From assembly GCF_002159265.1 (NCBI RefSeq), contig NZ_NFHG01000001.1, positions 62,001 to 126,000 of the forward strand: a DNA stretch of 64,000 bases. The letters run 5' to 3'. The position numbers and the translations under genes are program-made. Shown here one piece after another: positions 1-7,741 of the stretch. Below the pieces are notes generated by a model. That model was not told the DNA's origin and made no database searches. It was given only the letters and a program-made list of their open reading frames with translations. Position 1 is the first letter of the stretch; each line of letters starts with the position of its first letter. This stretch comes from Flavonifractor sp. An82 (GTDB taxonomy: Bacteria > Bacillota > Clostridia > Oscillospirales > Oscillospiraceae).

Positions 1-77
1 ACTTCATGATCCACATTCTTGTAGTGACAGTCGTAATATGCCGTAAGCTTCTTATCATAAAAAGATTCTTTCCTCAT
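1..77 (-). CDS. Small hypothetical protein, cut by window edge
   Basis: Partial leftward gene. An ATG at 77 follows a strong GGAGG ribosome binding site at normal spacing. It opens a frame with no stop to the window edge (begins MRKESFYDKKLTAYY). Only about 25 residues are visible, rich in Lys and Tyr, and no family is recognised. It is the last visible member of the leftward small-gene array. Confidence 0.6.
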   Translation of the reverse strand, partial: MRKESFYDKKLTAYYDCHYKNVDHE

Positions 78-81
78 AACA

Positions 82-312
82 CTAAACCTCCATATGATCA
101 ACAATATTGAGATACGTAATATTCTCGTGCTGAGCGAAAAACTGGCCAAGAGCTTCGTGCATATTGATTGCATCGATGAAACAGTAATAGCGCTCATCTC
201 CAACATCGAACACAACCTCAAATCGGCCTAGCTCTTCGATTGAAGTACCATCATCCTCTCGATTGAGATCGGCCATATGTTCTTCGTCGTACATGATTCT
301 CCAGTCCTTCAT
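82..312 (-). CDS. Hypothetical acidic 76-aa protein
   Basis: Unrecognised acidic protein. An earlier in-frame ATG exists, but the ATG at 312 is preferred because an AAAGGAG site lies just upstream and the longer version would overlap the neighbouring gene. Visible features are a central beta-rich segment (FEVVFDVGDERYYCFIDAIN) and no membrane segment. It is a tightly packed member of the leftward early array. Confidence 0.6.
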   Translation of the reverse strand: MKDWRIMYDEEHMADLNREDDGTSIEELGRFEVVFDVGDERYYCFIDAINMHEALGQFFAQHENITYLNIVDHMEV

Positions 313-322
313 TTTTTCTCCT

Positions 323-508
323 TTATGAAAATTCCCGAGGAACAACCACTCCATAATTTTGTCGTAAAGTTGCAATTACAGCCTTTTTGCTATAATATAA
401 AAACCGATAGTCTTGGTAACATCGAGCTCTGGTATCATAACATACAGCTTCATACCATCCGCAATCCTTATTGAGAAAAATAAGAGTCATGTGCTTTCCC
501 TGGCTCAC
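323..508 (-). CDS. Hypothetical 61-aa protein
   Basis: Unrecognised small soluble protein with many Tyr and Arg residues. The GTG at 508 follows a GGAAGGTGG site, and the upstream gene ends at 510, so the two are probably translationally coupled. An ATG at 490 (MTLIFLNKDCGW) is an alternative start. No function can be assigned. Confidence 0.5.
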   Translation of the reverse strand: MSQGKHMTLIFLNKDCGWYEAVCYDTRARCYQDYRFLYYSKKAVIATLRQNYGVVVPREFS

Positions 509-509
509 A

Positions 510-797
510 CTAAACCACCTTCCACGAATACATTCTGTCTGCATATGTCATTCTATTTCTGACAAATACATTGTTCCCAAGTGCTTGCATAGTTCTTAGA
601 AGCGGGGCGTATTCACGCGGAGATACATATTGGCTATCAAAATAGTCTCTCATTGGCCTCTCGTCAAATCCGGTTTCACTAAAAACCATAATATTCCCGT
701 ACTGCACAGGATGTCTTAACAAAAAGCCAACAACTTGACCATCAAGCTTTTTAAAAATTACCGGGACCTGATCTGGCTTAGTTCTCCGCCTTCCCAC
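510..797 (-). CDS. Hypothetical basic 95-aa protein
   Basis: Unrecognised basic protein (N-terminus GRRRTKPDQVPVIF). Its GTG start at 797 overlaps the end of the upstream 302-aa gene (stop at 778), so translation is probably coupled. The start is uncertain because no strong ribosome binding site precedes it. Residues 25-45 look like mixed beta structure. No domain recognised. Confidence 0.5.
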   Translation of the reverse strand: MGRRRTKPDQVPVIFKKLDGQVVGFLLRHPVQYGNIMVFSETGFDERPMRDYFDSQYVSPREYAPLLRTMQALGNNVFVRNRMTYADRMYSWKVV

Positions 798-1686
798 AGT
801 TCATCAACATCCTTTCAAAGTCTCCGGATTTTACTTTATTGAAGCCAACTCGATACGCGATATCGGTTCTATCGTTGTTTTCTACGCGATTCGTATATCT
901 GTACTCGTGGATGATGTGATTGTCATCATCAACAAGATATTTGATCGGTATGATTGAACAATTCATCATTCTGGTATCAGTAGGGAGGGGGAGCTCATCC
1001 CATTCTTGGCGAGAAATATAATAGCAATCCTTCTTGTAAGTAAAGACTACATACGTCTTGCCGGAATCGCCTATGCTGCCTTCAAACTCAACGCCATGAT
1101 ACGTAGAGAGCCATGCAAAGTATTCTGCATCAGTTTTGAAAGCGACCCCATCTCCAACATATCGATAACCAAACTCGTCAGGCTTGCTTAGATGATGCAC
1201 ACAATGCCGTTCCCAATCCTTGGTTGTGTATTCTCCATATTTAAGATCCGGAGAAATATATTCCCATACACTTACTTCTGCCTGAAAATCGATTGCTCCA
1301 TCTGCGCACGGACCGCAATGTCCCCAATCGCAGAAATACTTAAGTTCTTTTCCAACATATCGAAGATCAGAAGATTTATAAAATCCCCAAGCCCCGCCGC
1401 TTGTCGTAAAATGCAGTGCATCATCTGCGACATAAACAAACGGAATGTAGGGAGATTCACAAATATGTAATTCACCTTTGGCATCAGATTCAATGTGGGC
1501 ATGAGGGTAATACTCGCTCCATTTGTTGGTCAGGCGCACTACATCACCGGCCATAGGACTGTCCTTTCTGCTGGATTCAATGTATTTAATCAGAGCGTTG
1601 ATATGGTCAACATCATCCTGAGTAATTCGAAAGTGTGCCCGCACAAACCGATGGTTAATATCGGACAGTGATTCGATGGTATACAT
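778..1686 (-). CDS. DUF4121-like protein
   Basis: A 302-aa soluble protein of unknown function. The central stretch with DWGHCGPCADGAIDF and the adjoining aromatic-rich sequence (residues about 95-150) resembles DUF4121, a family I recall from Firmicutes phages and integrative elements. That match is from memory. The ATG follows an AGGAGGG site. Two Cys and two His near residues 120-126 and further His near 165 could bind metal. No catalytic motif is evident. Confidence 0.65.
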   Translation of the reverse strand: MYTIESLSDINHRFVRAHFRITQDDVDHINALIKYIESSRKDSPMAGDVVRLTNKWSEYYPHAHIESDAKGELHICESPYIPFVYVADDALHFTTSGGAWGFYKSSDLRYVGKELKYFCDWGHCGPCADGAIDFQAEVSVWEYISPDLKYGEYTTKDWERHCVHHLSKPDEFGYRYVGDGVAFKTDAEYFAWLSTYHGVEFEGSIGDSGKTYVVFTYKKDCYYISRQEWDELPLPTDTRMMNCSIIPIKYLVDDDNHIIHEYRYTNRVENNDRTDIAYRVGFNKVKSGDFERMLMNCGKAEN

Positions 1687-1700
1687 TTATATATCCCTCC

Positions 1701-2099
1701 TTATATCTTATAGAGTGTAAGATTCCATCCGTTTCCAAGTTCATAATAGAGGTCATATTCGGCAAGCAATTCATCAAATTCCTGAGAAATATACCATCCA
1801 TAGTCTCCTGCATCGCCGTTCATGCAGGCATAAAACGGGCCTTCAAAAGACATGGATAAAATATGATTTGGGTTAACGTACTCAAAGTAATCATGAGGAT
1901 CTTGGTCTTCAACAATAATCGGAGCCTCATTATATGAGCATTTCCATTCTCCGTTTACTTCGCCACAAGACATCATTGCCCTGCAGTTATAGTAGATTGT
2001 TACATCAATCCACATATCATTTTTTATAAGAAATTCATAAATGCGGTTTGCAAGTTCTTCGCATCGTGCAGCCGGCCAATCCTTATCGTTTTTATACAT
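1701..2099 (-). CDS. Hypothetical acidic 132-aa protein
   Basis: Unrecognised acidic protein rich in Tyr, Asp and Glu. The ATG at 2099 follows a GGAGGG site that overlaps the end of the upstream gene (stop at 2104), indicating coupled translation. No membrane segment or known motif is visible. The acidic, aromatic composition resembles several neighbours, typical of small host-interaction proteins in phage early regions. Confidence 0.6.
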   Translation of the reverse strand: MYKNDKDWPAARCEELANRIYEFLIKNDMWIDVTIYYNCRAMMSCGEVNGEWKCSYNEAPIIVEDQDPHDYFEYVNPNHILSMSFEGPFYACMNGDAGDYGWYISQEFDELLAEYDLYYELGNGWNLTLYKI

Positions 2100-2103
2100 G
2101 AAT

Positions 2104-2493
2104 TCATCCCTCCGTATCGATTAGAAGGTCCTCTCCGTTCGGCAATTCAACCTCAAATTTTCCTCCTTCGCTTTTAAAATAAGCAATTCCAGGAACTTCT
2201 ACGACTTTACCATACTCTAGTCCATCATACTTTCCCACCAGCTCCAAAGGAACCAAGCCAATCACTCCAGCATCAACGGGAAATTCACTGCCGTCATTGC
2301 CGAGGTAACACCCGTCGCCATACGCCGTACCAGCAACAGCAAAATGCAGGTGTGTCTTCGGATCTTTGAAGATGCCATCTTTATAACCATACCATTTCCC
2401 CCACACATTGTGGTAAAGCTCGTCGCCCAGAACATAGCAGATATCTCCAACATAGAACCCTTTACGAGAGGGGATATTTCCAGAAACACTCAT
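2104..2493 (-). CDS. Hypothetical Gly-rich 129-aa protein
   Basis: Unrecognised soluble protein. The ATG at 2493 has an AAAGGAG site. The sequence is rich in Gly, Tyr and Val and probably mostly beta-strand. A central segment (VAGTAYGDGCYLGNDG) suggests a compact beta fold. The stop lies a few bases before the next leftward start. No function can be assigned. Confidence 0.6.
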   Translation of the reverse strand: MSVSGNIPSRKGFYVGDICYVLGDELYHNVWGKWYGYKDGIFKDPKTHLHFAVAGTAYGDGCYLGNDGSEFPVDAGVIGLVPLELVGKYDGLEYGKVVEVPGIAYFKSEGGKFEVELPNGEDLLIDTEG

Positions 2494-2601
2494 TATTCAT
2501 TCTCCTTTCAAGTGATAAAAGAAAGATTTTATTGCCTTATGATCTCGGCGGATCGTCCAGCATAGGAATCATATATTTTGTAATCATTTATGTATCATCC
2601 T

Positions 2602-2835
2602 TTACAATGAGGTATATTCCGTCATACGATCCGGACCACGTTGAATGGTGTACAACATCCTGATATAACGGTAGTGTTTGTCATCTGCAAACCACCGTTC
2701 AATATCTGGGAGATCAATGAAGTGGTCAGGGAATCCTCTCTCATTGATCATTGTGCCGACCAGCTCCTTTACTGTTTCCGCAATTACGATCTGCCTGCCG
2801 GTTTCTCCCGGCAGAACAAACTCTGCTTTAAACAT
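2602..2835 (-). CDS. Hypothetical 77-aa protein
   Basis: Unrecognised small protein; the ATG follows a GAGGTGG site. It starts with a short beta-rich segment, has an amphipathic middle and a charged C-terminus. It follows the 29-codon frame at 2837-2926 with a TGATATG junction, so the two are probably co-translated. Confidence 0.55.
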   Translation of the reverse strand: MFKAEFVLPGETGRQIVIAETVKELVGTMINERGFPDHFIDLPDIERWFADDKHYRYIRMLYTIQRGPDRMTEYTSL

Positions 2836-2836
2836 A

Positions 2837-2926
2837 TCAAACCACCTCTTTGGTTTTAGTGTGTGATCTGAAGCAAAAGGTAAGTTCCTTCATAGTTTCC
2901 GGATAGATTATCTTCATATGTGCCAT
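2837..2926 (-). CDS. Candidate 29-aa microprotein
   Basis: A very short frame that fills the gap between two leftward genes. Its ATG at 2926 has a strong TGGAGGG ribosome binding site at good spacing, and its stop sits directly before the next start. The peptide is basic and soluble (MAHMKIIYPETMKELTF at the start). It may be a real microprotein or a leader that couples translation of the 77-aa gene. No homology is claimed. Confidence 0.4.
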   Translation of the reverse strand: MAHMKIIYPETMKELTFCFRSHTKTKEVV

Positions 2927-2943
2927 AAAACCCTCCATAAGTT

Positions 2944-3540
2944 TTAGATATGGCAATCCACAATTGTGATGTGCCAATTGTTTTTAATGGCAGGTTCAAT
3001 GAAGTTCTTCCAATACTGATTCTTAAATGTACGGCCTTCATCCGGAGATTCGGAACTACATCCAAACCATCCCATTTCTCCAGGTGCGTTCCATTCTCCA
3101 TCCGGAGTAATCACAGCATAAGTCGAGAACATCGTATTGGCGTTGATATAATCTTCCTCTGTCGGATAAAGCTTCTGGAAATACTCTGGCTTGTACCACT
3201 TTCTAGCTGAACAGGCCTCAAACGGTTCCAGCTCCTTGAGTCGCTCCTGTTCCATACCATACCAATCTACCTGAGAAGCGAATGCGTGATCGCATTTCTT
3301 CCCATCAACCAGAAGAAGACCGCTCCAACGTCCTCCGATAGAATACCAATCCCACTTAGCATTCGGATTAAACCAATAGCCTCTAATGCCCTTGATATCA
3401 TCCACCTCGTAGTCGTCGTCCTCTTCAAACTCCAGATAGTCCATAGGACACTCATCAAGACCACCCTCCTGAAATGGAGCAAGAAGCTCGTCAACCTCAG
3501 CGCCAGTAGGTGTAAAAACGGCAACAGTAAAATGGCTCAT
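2944..3540 (-). CDS. Hypothetical acidic 198-aa phage protein
   Basis: Unrecognised beyond a general resemblance to phage proteins that begin MSHFTV. The ATG follows TTAAGGAGG. A very acidic segment lies at residues about 36-48, followed by an aromatic region with GGRWSGLLLVDG (about 68-79). This is consistent with a soluble protein that might mimic nucleic acid or bind a basic host protein; that is inference only. Confidence 0.6.
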   Translation of the reverse strand: MSHFTVAVFTPTGAEVDELLAPFQEGGLDECPMDYLEFEEDDDYEVDDIKGIRGYWFNPNAKWDWYSIGGRWSGLLLVDGKKCDHAFASQVDWYGMEQERLKELEPFEACSARKWYKPEYFQKLYPTEEDYINANTMFSTYAVITPDGEWNAPGEMGWFGCSSESPDEGRTFKNQYWKNFIEPAIKNNWHITIVDCHI

Positions 3541-3558
3541 ACATATCCTCCTTAAATA

Positions 3559-3828
3559 TCAATCAAAAAATTCTCCAGCATCATTCAACTTGAAGATCTT
3601 CCAATCGAAGTTATTCCCATGACGCTCTGTCCAAGCAGTATTCTCAAGAACACAGGTCTGATCATCATAGTCATCTCCAGACAAATACGACTCAACGATC
3701 TCTTCCTTGTTTACACCGAGAACATCTGCTACGCACTGGCACATTTCGGAATGAGCATCTTCATGTGTGTCAAAAAAGATAGGAGCGGAAATATCCCGCT
3801 CCATTACTTCAACCAACAGATATTTCAT
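3559..3828 (-). CDS. Hypothetical acidic 89-aa protein
   Basis: Unrecognised acidic protein; the ATG follows AAGGAG. The first 15 residues look like a beta strand, followed by an acidic helix-rich middle with one Cys pair (EMCQC). No membrane segment. It is part of the tight leftward array and is probably co-transcribed with both neighbours. Confidence 0.55.
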   Translation of the reverse strand: MKYLLVEVMERDISAPIFFDTHEDAHSEMCQCVADVLGVNKEEIVESYLSGDDYDDQTCVLENTAWTERHGNNFDWKIFKLNDAGEFFD

Positions 3829-3839
3829 GGTTATTCTCC

Positions 3840-4136
3840 TTACATATTCAGGACTTTATTGCTTACGCGGTATACACATTCCCAGCCATTCTTACGCAAA
3901 AAGTGAAGAACGGCATTCTTGCCAGCCGGATAAAACTCACCTTTTACAGGAAGAGGGTTGACAGGACAGTTGATCTTGGCGACAAGAGCCCCGTTATCAT
4001 CCAGGCCAAATGTCAAAACAAGATTCACTCTGGTGTTTCCCTCGGCATACAGCGGAGTAGCAGTTCTACGCGCTTCATAAAACGGGGCAAGCTGCGTAAC
4101 CTTCTGGAACACATAAATATCAGTCTTACGAATCAT
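3840..4136 (-). CDS. Hypothetical basic 98-aa protein
   Basis: Unrecognised basic protein with an ATG after TAAGGAGG. Probably an alpha/beta fold. It contains a Pro-rich turn (CPVNPLPVKGEF) near residue 60. Twelve bases separate it from the downstream leftward gene. No function inferred. Confidence 0.55.
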   Translation of the reverse strand: MIRKTDIYVFQKVTQLAPFYEARRTATPLYAEGNTRVNLVLTFGLDDNGALVAKINCPVNPLPVKGEFYPAGKNAVLHFLRKNGWECVYRVSNKVLNM

Positions 4137-4148
4137 CGAACTTCCTCC

Positions 4149-4319
4149 TTAGTAATTATTAACGTTCACCCTTGTTGCCCGCACAACCTTCGCATCATCA
4201 AATCGGCTTGCATAAACCTCGGCCTGAATACGAGCTGCGGACTCGCAGGCATCACGGAAATACTTAACTTCTGAACAGCTTTTTCTGCGGATGATAAAAG
4301 CGTAATTTTGTTGCTTCAT
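4149..4319 (-). CDS. Small basic 56-aa protein
   Basis: A short leftward gene filling the gap between the 98-aa and 100-aa genes. The ATG at 4319 lies behind AAGGGTGA, which overlaps the stop of the upstream gene. The peptide is basic and probably helical in the middle (EVKYFRDACESAARIQAE). Clean spacing on both sides supports a real gene. No family recognised. Confidence 0.55.
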   Translation of the reverse strand: MKQQNYAFIIRRKSCSEVKYFRDACESAARIQAEVYASRFDDAKVVRATRVNVNNY

Positions 4320-4325
4320 CAACCG

Positions 4326-4628
4326 TCACCCTTTCATTGCGTCGGCCAAAGTTTCTTTTGCAAGTTTTGTTCTAGCCAGCTTATCTGCAAGCCTCTCAAC
4401 CGCAGCGTTGATGATGGCATCTTTATGCTCGTCAATAATTGCGTTGACACGATCTGCCACAAACTCTCGAATGGGGGCGTCAGATTGATATCCATATCTT
4501 TTGGTATAAAGAATGCTTTCAACATCCTTTGTAATTTTATCAATCACCTGTTTGGCCGCCTGAGCCTCTACCAGCTCAGTGATGCGAGCATCATCAAAAT
4601 CAAAAGCAAACTGAACAATATGGCTCAT
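4326..4628 (-). CDS. Hypothetical helical 100-aa protein
   Basis: An almost wholly alpha-helical, Ala- and Asp-rich protein starting at an ATG after an AAGGAGG site. No Cys, no membrane segment. The pattern of charged and hydrophobic residues suggests a helical bundle or dimer. It resembles small proteins of unknown role in Clostridia phages and conjugative elements; no function is claimed. Confidence 0.55.
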   Translation of the reverse strand: MSHIVQFAFDFDDARITELVEAQAAKQVIDKITKDVESILYTKRYGYQSDAPIREFVADRVNAIIDEHKDAIINAAVERLADKLARTKLAKETLADAMKG

Positions 4629-4650
4629 AATTGACCTCCTTGTTTATGTA

Positions 4651-4665
4651 AGGGGCAGCGCCCCT
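4651..4665. other. Intergenic GC hairpin
   Basis: AGGGGC and GCCCCT form a six-pair hairpin with a three-base loop in the gap between two leftward genes. It is one of many such gap hairpins in the leftward array. There is no clear T-run, so it may be an RNA processing or stability element rather than a full terminator. Confidence 0.5.
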
Positions 4666-4670
4666 CATTG

Positions 4671-5576
4671 TTACTGTACAATTTCCACCTCGTAGCCAAG
4701 AGCAGCGCATACTTCTGCGACTGTCATCTTCTTGGGTTCTTTGCGTTCAAAAACCAGATCGCACCGATCTAAAATCGATTCAACATTGTTGAAAGACGCC
4801 ATAATATCAGCGGACATATGGTGAGGGCGATAAACCTTCATAATGTCAAACCGGTCATCGCCGGTATCAGTCGTAAGATCGTCACAATAATAATCAGTGT
4901 TCGTGTCTATACAATGTTTGCAAAATCCGGCCATATCCCCGCCATCAAAATACATATACCAGAGCCCGTGCCTGGTTTTTACCAGATCTCCAGAGCGAAA
5001 ATCGCTAAGTGTGAAAGAAGCCAAACCTTTGATCATATGAGGAAACCACGACCACATGCCGTTATCTTCTTTCATGATGTATGCGTCATCCTCAATATAA
5101 TCAATAGTCATTGTGCGGCCGAGCCATTTGTCCATACGTCCATCCGGGTTCCATCTTTCGCCAATTGCGCTGCCGACAATCTCCACTCTATCTCCAGGCT
5201 TATAAAACATATCTTTTACCTCCTCAAACCTACATCCAGTGTTTGCCTCCAGCCACTGGATCGCGTTGTCATATCCGCAAGGGTCAAACACTTCACCGCC
5301 ATTGTTTTCAACAAATCCATTGTCATCAACGGAATAAATGAATCCTTCCGTAAAATCATAACCCGTATTCTTGATGCATCTATATGGGCGCTTCACACGT
5401 TCAAAACGAATGCCTGTATGACTCTCAATCCAATCAACCCCATCCCTGCATGAGCCAGGGAAAAATGCAGAGTGGTTGTTTCCGGACAAAACGCCATGCT
5501 CGTCCATGTAATATATACAGTTTTCGCTAAATGCAGTAGATGCGGAAGATTCTTTTACGCACTTCCAGTAGCTCAT
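4671..5576 (-). CDS. Repeat-domain protein, two CxxK-type modules
   Basis: A 301-aa protein with an N-terminal tandem repeat. Two modules of about 60 residues (about 3-60 and 63-120) share the plan K/R-C-x-K, an aromatic-Gly turn, IY-x-x-D-x-x-G, N-N, and a closing WLE-x-x-TG-x-x-FE. The same module stands alone in the gene at 12490-12678. The rest is acidic and aromatic with Cys and His near residues 220-235 that could bind metal. The ATG follows TGGAGG. The module looks like a small beta-rich interaction domain; function unknown. Confidence 0.6.
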   Translation of the reverse strand: MSYWKCVKESSASTAFSENCIYYMDEHGVLSGNNHSAFFPGSCRDGVDWIESHTGIRFERVKRPYRCIKNTGYDFTEGFIYSVDDNGFVENNGGEVFDPCGYDNAIQWLEANTGCRFEEVKDMFYKPGDRVEIVGSAIGERWNPDGRMDKWLGRTMTIDYIEDDAYIMKEDNGMWSWFPHMIKGLASFTLSDFRSGDLVKTRHGLWYMYFDGGDMAGFCKHCIDTNTDYYCDDLTTDTGDDRFDIMKVYRPHHMSADIMASFNNVESILDRCDLVFERKEPKKMTVAEVCAALGYEVEIVQ

Positions 5577-5602
5577 ATCAGTTCCTCCATAGAAGTTTCA
5601 TT

Positions 5603-5744
5603 TTATACCTGGATGCGGGCTTCTGCCATTTGGTCGATCTGTACGGCAGATGAGCGGCCACAACTCAGCATGGCTTGCAGTTCTTCGGTCGTAACAGCAA
5701 TTTTCTTATCGGTAGGAATATTACTTTTTTTTGGTAGCGATCAT
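5603..5744 (-). pseudogene. Excisionase-like HTH gene, frameshifted at A8 tract
   Basis: The ATG at 5744 follows a perfect GGAGG site and overlaps the upstream stop (ATGA). Its frame hits a stop after seven codons, directly after a run of eight A on the coding strand (5725-5732). With one A fewer the frame stays open to a stop at 5603 and reads as a 46-residue excisionase-type HTH (KIAVTTEELQAMLSCGRSSA). The body of the gene is intact, so this is either a recent frameshift, a sequencing error, or expression tuned by slippage on the A-run. Such small HTH proteins usually bias recombination toward excision. Confidence 0.55.
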
Positions 5745-6403
5745 TGGGTGTCCTCCATATCCTTTGGGGATTTCTTAACGGTTATGAAGTCATACTCTCC
5801 ACTCTTTTGGATGATCATGGCGCAAAGTTGATTTCCAAAGACACAACCTCCGTCAATACCAATGTCGCCGGTTCGCGGAAAGCAAGGAACTTCTCTAAAT
5901 GGGGTATGGCCGAAAATTACGCGCTTTTCGCGGGGCCTGGCGTCAATTTCAAGCCATGTTCTGCCCCAGAGCAAATCTTCTTCGCTGTTGCTAATCAAAT
6001 CAGGATGGGTAAGGCCGGCATGACAGAAAATAAACTGTTCCGTTTGATGGTACAAAGGCAGAGACCGAAACCATCCAAATTCTTCCTGGATTTCTGCTCC
6101 ATTTCTTGCGTAGTCATAAAGTGTAAACATTCCGCCATTGCGCATCCAGACAGCATGGGAATAGTTTGTAGGGAGCGATTCGTGATTCCCCCGAAGACAG
6201 ATTACTTTGTCTTTTCCTACCTGATTCTGGAGCTTTTGAAGGGTTTTGACTACCTTATAACTAAACGGGCCACGATCAATGTAGTCTCCCAAGAAAATCA
6301 GGGTGTCGGTGGCACTGTTATAATTAACCTTGAGCAGTAGATCTACCATGGTATGGTAGCAGCCATGGATATCCCCAATAGCTATAATGCGTTTACTCTC
6401 CAT
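5741..6403 (-). CDS. PPP-family metallophosphatase
   Basis: A 220-aa phosphoprotein or diadenosine-tetraphosphate phosphatase of the lambda-PP type. The family metal-site motifs are all present: GDIHG near residue 11, GDYIDRG near 39, RGNHE near 70, and later His motifs (FCHAG, FGHTP). The length fits the phage/bacterial branch. The ATG lies behind GGAGGTGA. The enzyme binds two metals (usually Mn) in the cytoplasm. In phages such enzymes may reverse host protein phosphorylation or clear signalling nucleotides; which applies here is not shown. Confidence 0.85.
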   Translation of the reverse strand: MESKRIIAIGDIHGCYHTMVDLLLKVNYNSATDTLIFLGDYIDRGPFSYKVVKTLQKLQNQVGKDKVICLRGNHESLPTNYSHAVWMRNGGMFTLYDYARNGAEIQEEFGWFRSLPLYHQTEQFIFCHAGLTHPDLISNSEEDLLWGRTWLEIDARPREKRVIFGHTPFREVPCFPRTGDIGIDGGCVFGNQLCAMIIQKSGEYDFITVKKSPKDMEDTQ

Positions 6404-6407
6404 ACTG

Positions 6408-6680
6408 TCAATTCACCTCCGGGATCAAATGGAAAAACTCAGTATGACTACCAACATCAAAAACGGTTACACCATCTTTATTCCAGATGCGGACATAGTA
6501 AATTTTGAAATTGCGCTCGGCAGCAAACGCCCGGATATGCAACATAGCCTCAGACCGGATTTTTTTGTCAGTCTTAGCTCTACCATCGTGGTCGTAGGCA
6601 TAGATTTTGGCAATCTCTCTGGTGCAACCGCCTACAAATACAAGGGAGTGATGCGCCGGTTCAAGAGTTTTCTTTGCCAT
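6408..6680 (-). CDS. Hypothetical basic 90-aa protein
   Basis: Unrecognised protein starting at ATG 6680 after AAGGTGA. A longer frame extends upstream but has no ribosome binding site and overlaps the next gene. Probably alpha/beta: beta hairpin (HHSLVFVGG), a charged helix around residues 28-55, then strands. Its stop overlaps the ribosome binding site of the phosphatase gene, so the two are probably co-translated. Confidence 0.55.
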   Translation of the reverse strand: MAKKTLEPAHHSLVFVGGCTREIAKIYAYDHDGRAKTDKKIRSEAMLHIRAFAAERNFKIYYVRIWNKDGVTVFDVGSHTEFFHLIPEVN

Positions 6681-6696
6681 GTTATCACCTTGAATA

Positions 6697-6972
6697 TCAA
6701 TTTTCCCCCGGCACTTCAATGGCATGAACTTCAATTCTCCAGTGATCCATCTCGTCGAACATTCTGATGGTAGCGGAGCTGATAGTGCAAACGCATTCAT
6801 CATCGTCTCCGTGTCCAGATCCAAAATACTCATAATCTTCAACTGCCTGTGACCACTGAGAAACCATCTCATTAAAAGCACTCTCATGAGAGGTATGTGC
6901 AGAAACATCAGACCACCAACTGTTATCTCCATCCATATCATGGACAAGTAGATATATAACAACTTTCTTCAT
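6697..6972 (-). CDS. Hypothetical acidic 91-aa protein
   Basis: Unrecognised acidic protein. ATG 6972 (MKKVVIYLLVHDMDG) is chosen; a GTG at 6978 is closer to the GGGAG site and is possible. A hydrophobic N-terminal strand is followed by an acidic segment (GSGHGDDDECVC). Soluble. No function assigned. Confidence 0.5.
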   Translation of the reverse strand: MKKVVIYLLVHDMDGDNSWWSDVSAHTSHESAFNEMVSQWSQAVEDYEYFGSGHGDDDECVCTISSATIRMFDEMDHWRIEVHAIEVPGEN

Positions 6973-7006
6973 ATCCACGGTACCAGCTCCCTATAAAATA
7001 ATTGTT

Positions 7007-7300
7007 TTATTCCCATCCCTGATCTGGATTCAAGAGATTGGCAAGAATTTCTGCTCGGATGCCACGAGCGCAATTCTTAAGTGCCTCATATCCATCTCTT
7101 GTCCCAGGGAAATAATGTTTTGGCCAAAACCTATCAACGAAGTTTTCGCACATCACATCAAGATGGAATCCGTCCCATCCATCTTCCATATAAGTAAATC
7201 TGCAATACACATGCTGGTAAACGCCGAACAAAACATAAGAACATTCTCCATTCTTGCCCTGTTCTAAAACTTCTTCATATGACGGAAAGTGTAAATCCAT
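7007..7300 (-). CDS. Hypothetical 97-aa protein
   Basis: Unrecognised aromatic-rich protein. ATG 7300 is preferred over upstream in-frame GTGs because a GGTGGTGA site precedes it. Tyr, Phe and Trp are frequent in the middle. It lies directly downstream of a gap with two strong hairpins, which may set its expression level. Confidence 0.55.
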   Translation of the reverse strand: MDLHFPSYEEVLEQGKNGECSYVLFGVYQHVYCRFTYMEDGWDGFHLDVMCENFVDRFWPKHYFPGTRDGYEALKNCARGIRAEILANLLNPDQGWE

Positions 7301-7327
7301 CTTTATCACCACCCTTAATGCTCATCC

Positions 7328-7410
7328 CTGCCGTCCTCTGGTGAGGGCGGCAGAGTCAACATTAAGCACGCGGCCTAAATCAAAAAACGGTAACGCACGC
7401 AGCGTTTACC
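7328..7410. other. Intergenic gap with two strong hairpins
   Basis: The gap between the 97-aa gene and the zinc-ribbon gene holds two inverted repeats. At 7328-7353 an 11-pair stem with one G-T pair closes a TGGT loop. At 7389-7410 GGTAACGC faces GCGTTTACC with one bulge. Neither has a convincing T-run. They could be processing sites or attenuators for leftward transcription. Confidence 0.5.
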
Positions 7411-7441
7411 CCGCCCTCTTTGCGTTGTGCTTACTTTTTTA

Positions 7442-7633
7442 TCAGTTCTTGGTATAGAACACGTTCCCGCATTCCTTTCCGTCCTTCTTGCCGGGGCAAA
7501 TGTACACGTTCGTACCGGCAGGGTGGACCATTTCGGTGCCGCACTTGCGGCACTTCTTTACCTTCTCCTGGCGGGGAAGGGGAGCCTTCACACCAAAAAT
7601 CTTACCGAGCTCAGAAATGGAAACAGTCTTCAT
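7442..7633 (-). CDS. Small zinc-ribbon protein (paralogue 1)
   Basis: A 63-aa protein with a short helical N-terminus followed by a CxxC near residue 30 and a second Cys group near 45-55, fitting a rubredoxin-like zinc ribbon. A second copy lies at 17637-17828; both begin MKTV and share a G-V-x-A-P turn and GTN before the third Cys. The ATG follows AAAGGAG. Zinc ribbons of this size often bind nucleic acid or RNA polymerase; the role here is unknown. Confidence 0.65.
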   Translation of the reverse strand: MKTVSISELGKIFGVKAPLPRQEKVKKCRKCGTEMVHPAGTNVYICPGKKDGKECGNVFYTKN

Positions 7634-7667
7634 ATTAGATTCTCCTTTGTGATTTTGTTTTTAATGA

Positions 7668-7684
7668 GAGGGGATACCCCCTCA
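7668..7684. other. Hairpin upstream of zinc-ribbon gene
   Basis: GAGGGG and CCCCTC form a six-pair stem in the 5' leader of the leftward zinc-ribbon gene, about 35 bases before its ATG. It could influence translation or RNA stability. No T-run on either side. Confidence 0.4.
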
Positions 7685-7686
7685 AC

Positions 7687-7715
7687 AACTGTGCATAATA
7701 TTATATATCACAGTT
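7687..7715 (-). promoter_or_regulatory. Possible promoter inside an inverted repeat
   Basis: AACTGTG and CACAGTT form a perfect 7-bp inverted repeat with a 15-bp spacer. The spacer contains a leftward TATAAT (7700-7705 on this strand as ATTATA). The -35 is weak (TTAAAA about 18 bp upstream). This looks like a -10 box inside an operator, driving the zinc-ribbon gene leftward. Confidence 0.4.
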
Positions 7716-7741
7716 TATATATATTTTAAACGTCGGCGCTA

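Noticed and set aside
4818-5453. Rightward 211-codon frame
   Set aside because: Opposite the 301-aa repeat protein; no ribosome binding site and an unnatural composition.
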